11,906 nt of DNA from SHLJ01 sp041618535. GTDB lineage: Bacteria > Bacteroidota > Bacteroidia > Flavobacteriales > Flavobacteriaceae. The notes under the pieces are model-generated. The model was not told the DNA's origin, did no database searches, and saw only the letters and a list, made by a program, of their open reading frames with translations. Location of the stretch: assembly GCA_041618535.1 (NCBI GenBank), contig JBFKFP010000084.1, positions 1 through 11,906 of the forward strand, given 5' to 3'. Of this stretch, positions 1 through 7,197 are shown piece after piece. Position 1 is the stretch's first letter; every line of letters begins with the position of its first letter. The position numbers were made by a program, and so were the translations under genes.

Positions 1-743
1 AAATAGCCGTTCAGACCCACATAAATTACGATGAATGCCATGAATAGGTTAAGCCACCATCTTTGGGAATAACTGAGATTCAGGATCATTGAGCCAATGA
101 TATCCTGAAAAGATGAATATAAAAAGAGTACGGTGAAGACTATCAGGAAATTTCTGATCCAGTTTAATTCGAGTTTGAAAGTATTCGAGAAAAACTCAGG
201 TATCTTTTTTCGGTAATAATAAAATATCTGTATAGTGTAGGCCAGGTAAAGCAACATTTGGGCAAAGGAAATAAAAGTATGCAGAGGTTGAACAAAAGCC
301 TCGTCAACATAAATCTTTAGTTCGCCATTCTGAACATTCTCAAAACCGGGTTGGGACCCATCGATGAGAAAAATAATCAACCTGAATGCGATCAGGAGCA
401 GAACAGGTGCAAAATGCCAAATATCCCTTTTCCTCCATCGGAAATTCGAGGCGGTCAATGATTTTACATAGAAGTAGATAAGAGGCGCTATTCCTAATGA
501 CATGGGAATGAGGAAGTAGTTAATCTTCGTATTGCGGAAGGCGTCATACCACCCCATAAAACCAACCGTGTAGCATATCTGTTCGTAGCAAACCAGCAGC
601 AGGAGAAGCGCCAAGATCAGGTCGGAAGGATTACTTTTCCTGAAATAACGATTCAACAGCAATAGTATAAGGATCAGACCCTGGAGTACCAGGATAAGCA
701 GCGGGGTGCTGTAGAGATTGAAACTCGGAAAGTTGAGAAACAC
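1..743 (-). CDS. Membrane-anchored AraC-family transcriptional regulator, N-terminal part (3' end outside window)
   Basis: Not in any ready ORF list; found by translating the minus strand. 247 codons are open from a GTG at 743 to the window edge. About seven hydrophobic segments are visible (roughly residues 13-31, 40-57, 75-93, 108-126, 154-175, 194-213, 230-244). Stretches such as APLIYFYVKSLT (86-97), RDIWHFAPVLL (106-116) and FSNTFKLELNWIRNFL (185-200) match, from memory, the membrane half of Bacteroidota regulators that carry a cytoplasmic AraC helix-turn-helix at the C-terminus; that HTH would lie beyond base 1 and is not seen. Such proteins are thought to sense a signal at the inner membrane and act on nearby promoters. 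Start: an in-frame TAA lies at 765-767 and the first internal ATG (codon 63) would remove two membrane segments, so GTG is chosen; no clear Shine-Dalgarno. It follows the E1 gene by 31 bp and may be co-transcribed. Family fairly sure, start uncertain. Confidence 0.78.
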   Translation of the reverse strand, partial: MFLNFPSFNLYSTPLLILVLQGLILILLLLNRYFRKSNPSDLILALLLLLVCYEQICYTVGFMGWYDAFRNTKINYFLIPMSLGIAPLIYFYVKSLTASNFRWRKRDIWHFAPVLLLIAFRLIIFLIDGSQPGFENVQNGELKIYVDEAFVQPLHTFISFAQMLLYLAYTIQIFYYYRKKIPEFFSNTFKLELNWIRNFLIVFTVLFLYSSFQDIIGSMILNLSYSQRWWLNLFMAFIVIYVGLNGY

Positions 744-749
744 TTTATC

Positions 750-761
750 GGTTTGGAAACC
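750..761. repeat. 12-bp inverted repeat between the E1 gene and the regulator start
   Basis: GGTTTGGAAACC has 5-bp arms (GGTTT/AAACC) around a GG centre and sits 7 bases before the proposed GTG start of the regulator gene. In RNA only a 4-bp stem with a 4-base loop could form. It could be an operator or a small translational structure, or chance; nothing else supports a role. Confidence 0.25.
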
Positions 762-774
762 AATTTAATGATTT

Positions 775-3186
775 CTATCGAAGCCTGGGATACTTTTCAG
801 GGTTTGATTCGCGCATCAGATCGTAAACAGTTTCAAAAATATCTTCTGCTGATGGTTTACTGAAGTAGTCACCATCACTTCCATAAGCTGGTCGGTGAGT
901 TTTTGCAGCCAGGGTTAACGGTTTGCTGTCGAGGTATTGGTAGGCATTCTGTTCCTCAAGTATTTTATGCAGGATATATGCTGACGCTCCGCCGGGAACG
1001 TCCTCATCGATGATCATTAGCCTGTTTGTCTTCTTGACGCTTTCGAGGATTCCATGATCCAGATCGAATGGAATCAGTGACTGTACGTCTATGACCTCGG
1101 CATTTATTCCAACCGATAACAATTCCTGCGCTGCCTGGCTCACCAGGCGCAGTGTAGACCCGTAGGAAACCAAAGTGATATCGGAGCCGATTTTTAGTGT
1201 TTCAATTTTACCTACAGGGGTCCTGAACTCACCAAGATTAGACGGTAACTTTTCTTTTAATCGGTAGCCATTCAGGCATTCCACTATAAGTGCCGGCTGA
1301 TCGCCCAGCATTAAGGTATTGTAGAATCCGGCTGCTTTTGTCATATCCCTGGGAACCAGGACGAATACGCCCCTGATAAGATTCAATATACCACCCAGTT
1401 GCGATCCCGAATGCCAGATCCCTTCAAGTCTGTGCCCTCGTGTTCTTATGATCATCGGGGCTTTCTGTTTCCCATAACTCCTGTAATGCAGCGTGGCAAG
1501 GTCATCGCTAATTATCTGGAGGGCGTACATCAGGTAATCCAGGTACTGGATCTCAGCGATTGGTCTGAAACCCCTCATGGACAGCCCGATGCCCTGTCCT
1601 ATTATGGTGGCTTCCCTTATTCCGGTATCGGCAACTCGCAATTCACCATATTTTTTCTGAAGTCCTTCAAGGCCCTGATTCACATCCCCGATCTTACCGG
1701 AATCTTCTCCAAAGATCAATGCATCAGGATACGTGCTAAACAGGACGTCAAAATTATCCCGGATCACGATCCGCCCGTCAACCAATTCAGCATCCTCCTC
1801 ATAGGTTGGAAGCACTTCGGATATATTGATCGGATTCAGTTTCGATTCGGAGTATAACAATGAACTGTATTTCGGCTGGATTTGTTCAAAATAACTATTG
1901 ATCCAGTGCTGCAATTTGGTTTTAGGCTCAGAATCCTCATTTACTACAAGGCGGAGCAGTTTTCTGGCGATGCTGATCACATCTCTTTTTATCGGTTCAT
2001 CAATCTCTTTTAATTCCTTGATCAGTTTATTGATAAAAACCGTATTTGCACTCGATGAGGCGAGTTCCCCTGCGAGTTTGAGAACAATCGCTTTATCCCT
2101 GATATTTGGGTCAATAAAGGCTTTCCATTCCTTCTGCTTGGCTTCCCTGACCTTTTTCTTTATCTGCCTCTCGAGATTGAGCAATTCGTCGTCTGAGGCC
2201 ATATCATTCTCGATCATCCATCGCCTCATTTTTAGGATACAGTCGTGATCGGTTTCCCATTCCAGTCGTTCCTTAGTCTTGTAGCGTTCGTGAGATCCAG
2301 AGGTGGAATGTCCCTGTGGTTGTGTAACCTCTTCAACATGGATGATGACGGGAACATGAGATTCCCGGGCAATTCGCCCTGCTTTCTGGTAAACTTCGAT
2401 AAGGGCGGGATAATCCCATCCTTTCACCTTCAGGATTTCGAATCCATTTGTATCTTCCTCCTTCTGGAAACCTTTGAGAATCTCCGAGATATTCTCTTTA
2501 GTGGTCTGATATTTTGCCGGAACTGAAATTCCATATTCATCATCCCATATACTGATAACCATGGGCACCTGCATAACACCAGCAGCATTCACCGTTTCCC
2601 AGAAAAGTCCTTCGCTCGTACTGGCATTTCCTATTGTTCCCCAGGCTACCTCAGCACCCTTTTCAGAAAAATTAGTGGAATCTAGATCCTCCAGTTTCCT
2701 GTACAACTGAGATGCCTGGGCCAGGCCAAGAAGCCGTGGCATTTGAGCGGCAGTTGGCGATACATCTGAACTTGAATTGACCTGTTTTGTCAAATCCTTC
2801 CAATTGAACTCCTTATCCAGGCTGTGGGTCATAAAATGTCCGCCCATTTGCCTTCCCGCACTCATAGGGTCGGCCTCGATATCTGTATGTGCATAAAGTC
2901 CGGCGAAAAACTGTTCAACAGACAGTTTTCCAATTGCCATCATAAAGGTTTGATCCCTGTAATAACCCGATCTGAAATCTCCTTTTTTTACCGCCTTGGC
3001 CCAGGCTATTTGAGGTATTTCTTTTCCATCCCCAAAGATCCCGAATTTTGCTTTCCCGGTCAAAACCTCGCGCCGGCCAAGCAGGCTGCATTCCCTGCTG
3101 GTAATCGCTATGGTGTAATCATTCAAAACCTCAGCCTTGAATTCTTCAAATGAAATGTTTGATTTGATGTCGGGATTTGTCTGCAT
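775..3186 (-). CDS. Fused alpha/beta E1 component of a 2-oxoacid dehydrogenase complex (probably branched-chain type)
   Basis: 803 residues from ATG 3186. The first ~380 residues are an E1-alpha domain: GYYRDQTFM (75-83), a modified thiamine-diphosphate motif GNASTSEG (186-193) to WDDEYGIS (214-221), and QGHSTSGSHERY (291-302), which resembles the E1 phosphorylation loop. After a helical linker, residues ~460-803 are an E1-beta domain: FGEDSG (491-496) with the Glu (493) that would activate the cofactor, a WHSGS segment (591-595) where E1-beta proteins carry a catalytic-region His, and a transketolase C-terminal fold (SYGSTLRLV, DEDVPGGASAYI). Such E1 enzymes decarboxylate a 2-oxoacid and reductively acylate the lipoyl group of an E2 partner; E2 and E3 are not in this window, so the substrate (branched-chain or other) is inferred. 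The alternative TTG at 3210 adds eight residues but overlaps the promoter -7 element, and homology starts after ISFEEFK, so ATG is preferred. Confidence 0.9.
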   Translation of the reverse strand: MQTNPDIKSNISFEEFKAEVLNDYTIAITSRECSLLGRREVLTGKAKFGIFGDGKEIPQIAWAKAVKKGDFRSGYYRDQTFMMAIGKLSVEQFFAGLYAHTDIEADPMSAGRQMGGHFMTHSLDKEFNWKDLTKQVNSSSDVSPTAAQMPRLLGLAQASQLYRKLEDLDSTNFSEKGAEVAWGTIGNASTSEGLFWETVNAAGVMQVPMVISIWDDEYGISVPAKYQTTKENISEILKGFQKEEDTNGFEILKVKGWDYPALIEVYQKAGRIARESHVPVIIHVEEVTQPQGHSTSGSHERYKTKERLEWETDHDCILKMRRWMIENDMASDDELLNLERQIKKKVREAKQKEWKAFIDPNIRDKAIVLKLAGELASSSANTVFINKLIKELKEIDEPIKRDVISIARKLLRLVVNEDSEPKTKLQHWINSYFEQIQPKYSSLLYSESKLNPINISEVLPTYEEDAELVDGRIVIRDNFDVLFSTYPDALIFGEDSGKIGDVNQGLEGLQKKYGELRVADTGIREATIIGQGIGLSMRGFRPIAEIQYLDYLMYALQIISDDLATLHYRSYGKQKAPMIIRTRGHRLEGIWHSGSQLGGILNLIRGVFVLVPRDMTKAAGFYNTLMLGDQPALIVECLNGYRLKEKLPSNLGEFRTPVGKIETLKIGSDITLVSYGSTLRLVSQAAQELLSVGINAEVIDVQSLIPFDLDHGILESVKKTNRLMIIDEDVPGGASAYILHKILEEQNAYQYLDSKPLTLAAKTHRPAYGSDGDYFSKPSAEDIFETVYDLMRESNPEKYPRLR

Positions 3187-3207
3187 AAGACGAACGCGGT
3201 TGTTTTG

Positions 3208-3238
3208 CAAATTTAGCCAAATGAATTGGTTTTTACAA
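3208..3238 (-). promoter_or_regulatory. Bacteroidota-type promoter of the E1 gene
   Basis: On the minus strand TTG (3238-3236) is followed after 20 bases by TAAATTTG (3215-3208), matching the Bacteroidota primary sigma consensus TTG-N19-21-TAnnTTTG. Transcription should begin near 3202-3205, giving a leader of about 15-20 bases before the ATG at 3186, with no Shine-Dalgarno. The placement argues against the TTG at 3210 as start codon. Confidence 0.72.
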
Positions 3239-3269
3239 TGATGACAGATGTTAATAAACTACAATATAC

Positions 3270-3299
3270 TTAACAAAAAACCCAATTTATTAACAAAAA
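3270..3299. repeat. Pair of 10-bp direct repeats upstream of the E1 promoter
   Basis: TTAACAAAAA occurs at 3270-3279 and again at 3290-3299, a 20-bp period (about two helical turns), ending some 30 bp upstream of the -33 element of the E1 promoter. The whole 3211-3360 spacer is AT-rich, so chance is possible, but the spacing suits an activator or repressor dimer. In the same spacer AAAAACC and GGTTTTT arms (about 3276-3282 and 3322-3328) could pair over a long loop; I do not call this a terminator. Confidence 0.35.
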
Positions 3300-3360
3300 T
3301 TAAAATAATTTAATTAAATCAGGTTTTTACTAAGAATATCACAATAATTACCAGTAGCTA

Positions 3361-6192
3361 TCAATACCACCTTCTCCTGAAAAGGCCTAACAGGGTCTTA
3401 GGATCAACCGTGAAAAGAAACCGGATCTTCTGGTCGTAGTTTTCCTGGGAGATCTCCCATCCGAGGTTAGAATAAACGGGGAAATAGATTTCGAAATAGT
3501 CGGCCACAAGATTTATCCTGATTCCCGAATCATAAACGAATTTGGGATTAACACCCCTGTTTTTGACAAAACCGAGATCACCATAGGCCTCTATATACCG
3601 CCAGATAGTAGTGCTGAAATTGGTAGTGGCCATCCACCTGTTAGCGAAAGGCACGTCCAATTTCGATTTGAAACCCCCTTCAGCAATGATGATCTGCTGG
3701 CTGAATATCCCTGAGGCCTCCGATCTTCCGAGGTAATCATAATCGAAGAGATAGTCTGTTGGCCTGTCGAGGGCGAAACTGAAATAATCAGAATCAACCG
3801 GATTATTGTTGTACAGGAATGTTCCCGCAAAAAATCTCAGGTTGAGCCGGCGATTGCTTCTGAATAGCTTTCGGTATTCATAATTGAAGGCGATTTTACC
3901 GAAGGTTTTTGAAAGCTGGAAATCGGCGAACCATCGATTGAAGTTTATCAGGTTATCGTTGGAGTGGATGAATTGTGCATTGAATATCGCATAATTCGGA
4001 TCATCGATATCGCTTATATTATTTACGTCTTCATCTCTTTTTATATCCAGGTAACGAAAGTTGAGAAACTGGAACTTGTTCGATCTCAAATCCTTTTTGT
4101 TCCTGAAGGTAAATGCCAAACTTGGCCCGAACCGTCGGAAGAATAAATCCTGGGCATAAGAGCGATAGCTGGCCGAAAGGCCATATGTAATCCGGAAAAG
4201 GTTGGTATTTTCCAGGTCCTGGTAGTAGAGCAAGGTTGCTGAACCGGTCAATGATTTCGACCGTGTGCCATACTGAGGGGTGAACCTGTAATTAAATGGC
4301 CTTCTGAGTACTGTTTTGTTGTAAATTTTCCCGCCAAGGGTGAGACCGTCATAAATATTCCTGAATTCCACCATAGGCATAAGGAACACCTGGTTGTAAT
4401 GGGGATCCTCGAAGTCCTTGAATATTCTGAATTGAAAGGGTTTACTGTTAAAGAATAGCCCTTTCAATGATTTCCAGTTATCCCTGAGGTTATATTCTGG
4501 AATGGTATTATCGTAGTTCAGTACAAGTTTATTCGCATCTCCCTTGGGAATGGTGAGCGTTTTTTTATCCTTTATTCCTGATATCCAGGTTTTTGTAAGA
4601 ATGGAGTCGTCCTGCATCGTAAAAAGGGAGACCGGAACATTCGAGTCTCTTTTATTTACGATGGTAAGGGTTACAGAATCGCCTTGCTGTTTAACCTTTC
4701 TGATCTTAAAATCAATTTTCTTGCTCGTATTCACAAAGTCCTTGAAAAACCAGTCGATATCTTTATCTGTACTGTTTTTCAGATAGGCCTCATAGTCTGA
4801 AGACCGGATCAATTCGAACATTTTGTCCTGCACAAAGTTTCTAAGTGCAGGCTCCAGCACTCCGTTGTTGATAAAATCATCAAGGTATTTTAATCCGACC
4901 CCTGCTTTGTATTTATTGGCGAGGTTCTGATTAAACTTGACAAGCGAGTCCTTCGATTTTGAAAGTGGCTGATCCCTGTTTGTACGGGCCATATGCATGT
5001 AAGTAAGACCATACTGTTCATTGAAATTGAGATCGGCAGCATGAAAAGACCGGATTCCCCAGACATCGGCCAGTGAACCCAGGAGCTTCATATCGGGATA
5101 ATGTACCTCAATATACTTCATCAGGAGATAGATCTGGATCCCGTCCTTCACCCACTGATCTTTACGCGGATTGATGATCAGTGTATTATTCAGGTAGTTA
5201 CCGAGGACATTTTTCAACAGGGTTAATTCGAATTGGAAATGCTCGGGAAATGGCCGGATAAAATCAGGCAGCTGGTTAAGTCCGTATATCGGGTCACGTT
5301 TTGCATCGATGTTGGTAACCAGCAATTTTTTGTGGGGATAAGCACCAATGAATTCAGTTACGAATCGCGTTATCTTATCGGTTATAACCGCCTTGTCTGT
5401 TGATGTCAACCCCTTTTCATCAATATCCGAAATCACCGTAAAGTCTTCCGTTTGAATGGTTTTCATACTCGGAACTCGCTTCAGGAATAACCTGGTATCA
5501 ACGCGGTTTTCTCCGGTGTAGACTATTATCCTGTTATTGTCGAATTGGGTGGCGGTTACCTCATCCAGTTCGGTTACGGCCACATAGTTGTTCGGAATAC
5601 TCACCTGTAAAGTCAGGCGCGACGGCGGGATGTACATGTCGTCTAAATCCTTGTTGCTGAAATAATGCCACTTGCCATCGTAAATCGCCGGGAGCAAATA
5701 CCAGTATTTCAAGTGTACTTCCTTAAAGGCAGAAACACCATAATCTGTGAATTTGTCACTGGGCAGGCGGAGGTTGTATAATAACTGGATTTTGTATGAA
5801 TCGCCGGGGCCTACAGCTTCCTTAAGTTCTATTTCAACTACATCAGGATTCTTTTGAAGCCTGGAGTACTCCAGTTCATTTTCTTTGTCATCCACTATCC
5901 TGGAGATGGCCGTATAACCCCTTTCTTCACTACTTGCAAAATGAAATCTTGAACTAAACTCCTCGGCAAATCTCCGTGCCAGAGGTGTGGTCTTGGTGGA
6001 ATAACTATTTAACCAGTCGTTCAGGTAGATGTTTTTGATACTATCGGGACCATCATTCCTGTATTCGATAGACTGCTTGATCAATACATTCCGATTCTCG
6101 ACATCGAAAGCTGCATAAACGTCTATCTTATTTTGAGCCAAAGAACTGAGGCTGAGAAGGAAGATCGATATTTTAAGCAGGTTAAATCGCAA
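3361..6192 (-). CDS. Exported degenerate M1/gluzincin peptidase-like protein with C-terminal outer-membrane beta-barrel
   Basis: 943 residues. A signal peptide (MRFNLLKISIFLLSLSSLAQ, cut near residue 20) is followed by an M1 aminopeptidase-like module (~21-490): beta-rich N-terminal part, YGLNQLPDF (303-311) at the place of the substrate-binding GxMEN loop, and a helical part ending in DWFFKDF (480-486). Aligned backwards from WVKDG (347-351; family WLNEG), the zinc motif HExxH falls on KNVLG (327-331) and the third ligand Glu on Asp350, so the metal site appears lost; Tyr428 in NKYKAG matches the M1 Tyr region. Residues ~580-943 show amphipathic aromatic strands, Asn/Asp-rich loops and a terminal RRRWY, as in outer-membrane barrels. 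Probably an outer-membrane protein with a periplasmic or surface binding module; function unknown. Start: TTG at 6192, since an in-frame TAG directly precedes it and the signal peptide begins there. No Omp85 motif recognised. Confidence 0.85.
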   Translation of the reverse strand: MRFNLLKISIFLLSLSSLAQNKIDVYAAFDVENRNVLIKQSIEYRNDGPDSIKNIYLNDWLNSYSTKTTPLARRFAEEFSSRFHFASSEERGYTAISRIVDDKENELEYSRLQKNPDVVEIELKEAVGPGDSYKIQLLYNLRLPSDKFTDYGVSAFKEVHLKYWYLLPAIYDGKWHYFSNKDLDDMYIPPSRLTLQVSIPNNYVAVTELDEVTATQFDNNRIIVYTGENRVDTRLFLKRVPSMKTIQTEDFTVISDIDEKGLTSTDKAVITDKITRFVTEFIGAYPHKKLLVTNIDAKRDPIYGLNQLPDFIRPFPEHFQFELTLLKNVLGNYLNNTLIINPRKDQWVKDGIQIYLLMKYIEVHYPDMKLLGSLADVWGIRSFHAADLNFNEQYGLTYMHMARTNRDQPLSKSKDSLVKFNQNLANKYKAGVGLKYLDDFINNGVLEPALRNFVQDKMFELIRSSDYEAYLKNSTDKDIDWFFKDFVNTSKKIDFKIRKVKQQGDSVTLTIVNKRDSNVPVSLFTMQDDSILTKTWISGIKDKKTLTIPKGDANKLVLNYDNTIPEYNLRDNWKSLKGLFFNSKPFQFRIFKDFEDPHYNQVFLMPMVEFRNIYDGLTLGGKIYNKTVLRRPFNYRFTPQYGTRSKSLTGSATLLYYQDLENTNLFRITYGLSASYRSYAQDLFFRRFGPSLAFTFRNKKDLRSNKFQFLNFRYLDIKRDEDVNNISDIDDPNYAIFNAQFIHSNDNLINFNRWFADFQLSKTFGKIAFNYEYRKLFRSNRRLNLRFFAGTFLYNNNPVDSDYFSFALDRPTDYLFDYDYLGRSEASGIFSQQIIIAEGGFKSKLDVPFANRWMATTNFSTTIWRYIEAYGDLGFVKNRGVNPKFVYDSGIRINLVADYFEIYFPVYSNLGWEISQENYDQKIRFLFTVDPKTLLGLFRRRWY

Positions 6193-6474
6193 CTAACTAT
6201 TGATAAATTTTAGGGGCTCTGACAAAAATTCAGGCAGTACAATATAATAAATTCCTGATGACCAGACGGATACATCCGATTCTATTTTGGTCTCAACTAT
6301 GTTATTATGGGACAATTCCGGCAACTGCTGCCAGTACTGATCTACTCGATCTGAAGGGTCCTGATGTGGAAAATTGAGCGAATTGCAAAAACGCTCCTTG
6401 AGACCTTTTCGGGACGAAACTGAAACAACTACCAGCCATGACAAAAAGATCGCATAAAGGTATGTCAATTCCAT
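6193..6474 (-). CDS. Small hypothetical protein with hydrophobic N-terminus
   Basis: An open frame of 93 residues from ATG 6474, which I do not recognise. MELTYLYAIFLSWLVVVSVS (1-20) is one hydrophobic segment that could be a signal anchor, followed by a basic patch (RKGLKERF) and a mixed polar C-terminus rich in aromatic residues (WSSGIYYIVLPEF). It begins 16 bases after the LOG gene stop; the sequence before the ATG contains AAGAG, a weak ribosome site. A longer version starting at 6531 would overlap the LOG gene and is less likely. It ends in TAG directly before, and in the same frame as, the TTG start of the peptidase/barrel gene, so its translation may deliver ribosomes to that start. 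It could also be a short leader ORF or untranslated spacer. Operon position and an open frame of this length are the only support. Confidence 0.45.
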   Translation of the reverse strand: MELTYLYAIFLSWLVVVSVSSRKGLKERFCNSLNFPHQDPSDRVDQYWQQLPELSHNNIVETKIESDVSVWSSGIYYIVLPEFLSEPLKFINS

Positions 6475-6490
6475 TGCTTTACTCTTGATA

Positions 6491-7180
6491 TTAGAAGTTC
6501 GGACTAAGGTCGTATTTATCGTAGAAAGCATTTAAGATCTCGATAACTTCCTCTTTTGTATCCACAAGATGTATCAGATCCAGATCGGTTGCGCTTATAT
6601 TTCCAAATTTTTTAAGCAGGGTTGATTTGATCCAGTCAATCAGCCCCGCCCAGAATTCAGTGCCGACCATGACAATCGGGAACTTTTCAATTTTATGGGT
6701 TTGGATCAGGGTGATTGCCTCGAACAATTCGTCCAATGTTCCGAAACCGCCGGGCATGATCACAAAGCCCTGGGAGTATTTCACGAACATCACCTTGCGG
6801 ACAAAGAAGTAATCGAAGTCCAGGTTTTTATCAGAGTCAATATAAGGATTGTCGTGTTGTTCAAACGGAAGATCGATATTCAAACCAACCGATGTGCCTG
6901 ATGCCAAATGTGCTCCTTTATTCCCTGCCTCCATGATTCCGGGGCCACCTCCCGTGATAACACCATAACCGGCTTCCACTATGCTTTGTGCTATCTCCGA
7001 TGCCAATTGGTAATACTTATCATTCGGTTTGGTCCTTGCCGATCCAAAAATAGAAACACAGGGTCCGATGAGGCTCATCTTTTCAAATCCCTCGACAAAC
7101 TCGCCCATAATCTTGAATATTGCCCAGGAATCGTTGGTCTTGATCTCATTCCAGGCTTTGGGGTGAAGGTCTCTTCGCAT
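6491..7180 (-). CDS. LOG-family (TIGR00730) nucleotide 5'-monophosphate phosphoribohydrolase-like protein
   Basis: 229 residues with the Rossmann-like fold of the LOG family, first known from plant cytokinin-activating enzymes that release the base from a nucleoside 5'-monophosphate. Seen here: VSIFGSAR (42-49), GVITGGGPGIMEAGNKGA (73-90) forming the phosphate-binding region, Arg128 in FFVRKVMF, and the signature PGGFGTLDE (143-151) with Glu151; Arg and Glu of these motifs are the catalytic pair in LOG enzymes. The catalytic set is complete. In bacteria the physiological substrate is often unknown and may be AMP or another purine nucleotide, so cytokinin production should not be assumed. The gene starts 17 bases after the uvrA stop and probably shares its transcript, which hints at a link to nucleotide salvage but does not prove one. 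No Shine-Dalgarno visible. Confidence 0.92.
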   Translation of the reverse strand: MRRDLHPKAWNEIKTNDSWAIFKIMGEFVEGFEKMSLIGPCVSIFGSARTKPNDKYYQLASEIAQSIVEAGYGVITGGGPGIMEAGNKGAHLASGTSVGLNIDLPFEQHDNPYIDSDKNLDFDYFFVRKVMFVKYSQGFVIMPGGFGTLDELFEAITLIQTHKIEKFPIVMVGTEFWAGLIDWIKSTLLKKFGNISATDLDLIHLVDTKEEVIEILNAFYDKYDLSPNF

Positions 7181-7197
7181 GTCAATCTAAAATTTAT

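Noticed and set aside
1399..1857. 152-codon open frame on the plus strand inside the E1 gene
   Set aside because: It lies wholly opposite a clearly conserved coding region, has no recognisable protein features and no promoter; the same holds for the other plus-strand frames across the E1, barrel, LOG, uvrA and alkD genes.
3187..3210. Eight-residue N-terminal extension of the E1 protein from TTG 3210
   Set aside because: The TTG overlaps the -7 promoter element (3208-3215), so it would lie upstream of the transcript start; an ATG at 3186 fits better.
3276..3328. Possible long-loop terminator (AAAAACC / GGTTTTT) after the barrel gene
   Set aside because: The loop of about 40 bases is too long and AT-rich for a convincing intrinsic terminator; such arms are expected by chance in this spacer.
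6475..6531. Longer start of the small ORF at 6531, overlapping the end of the LOG gene
   Set aside because: The overlap would cover 41 bases of a conserved gene, while an ATG at 6474 with a weak AAGAG ribosome site lies just after the LOG stop and begins the hydrophobic segment.
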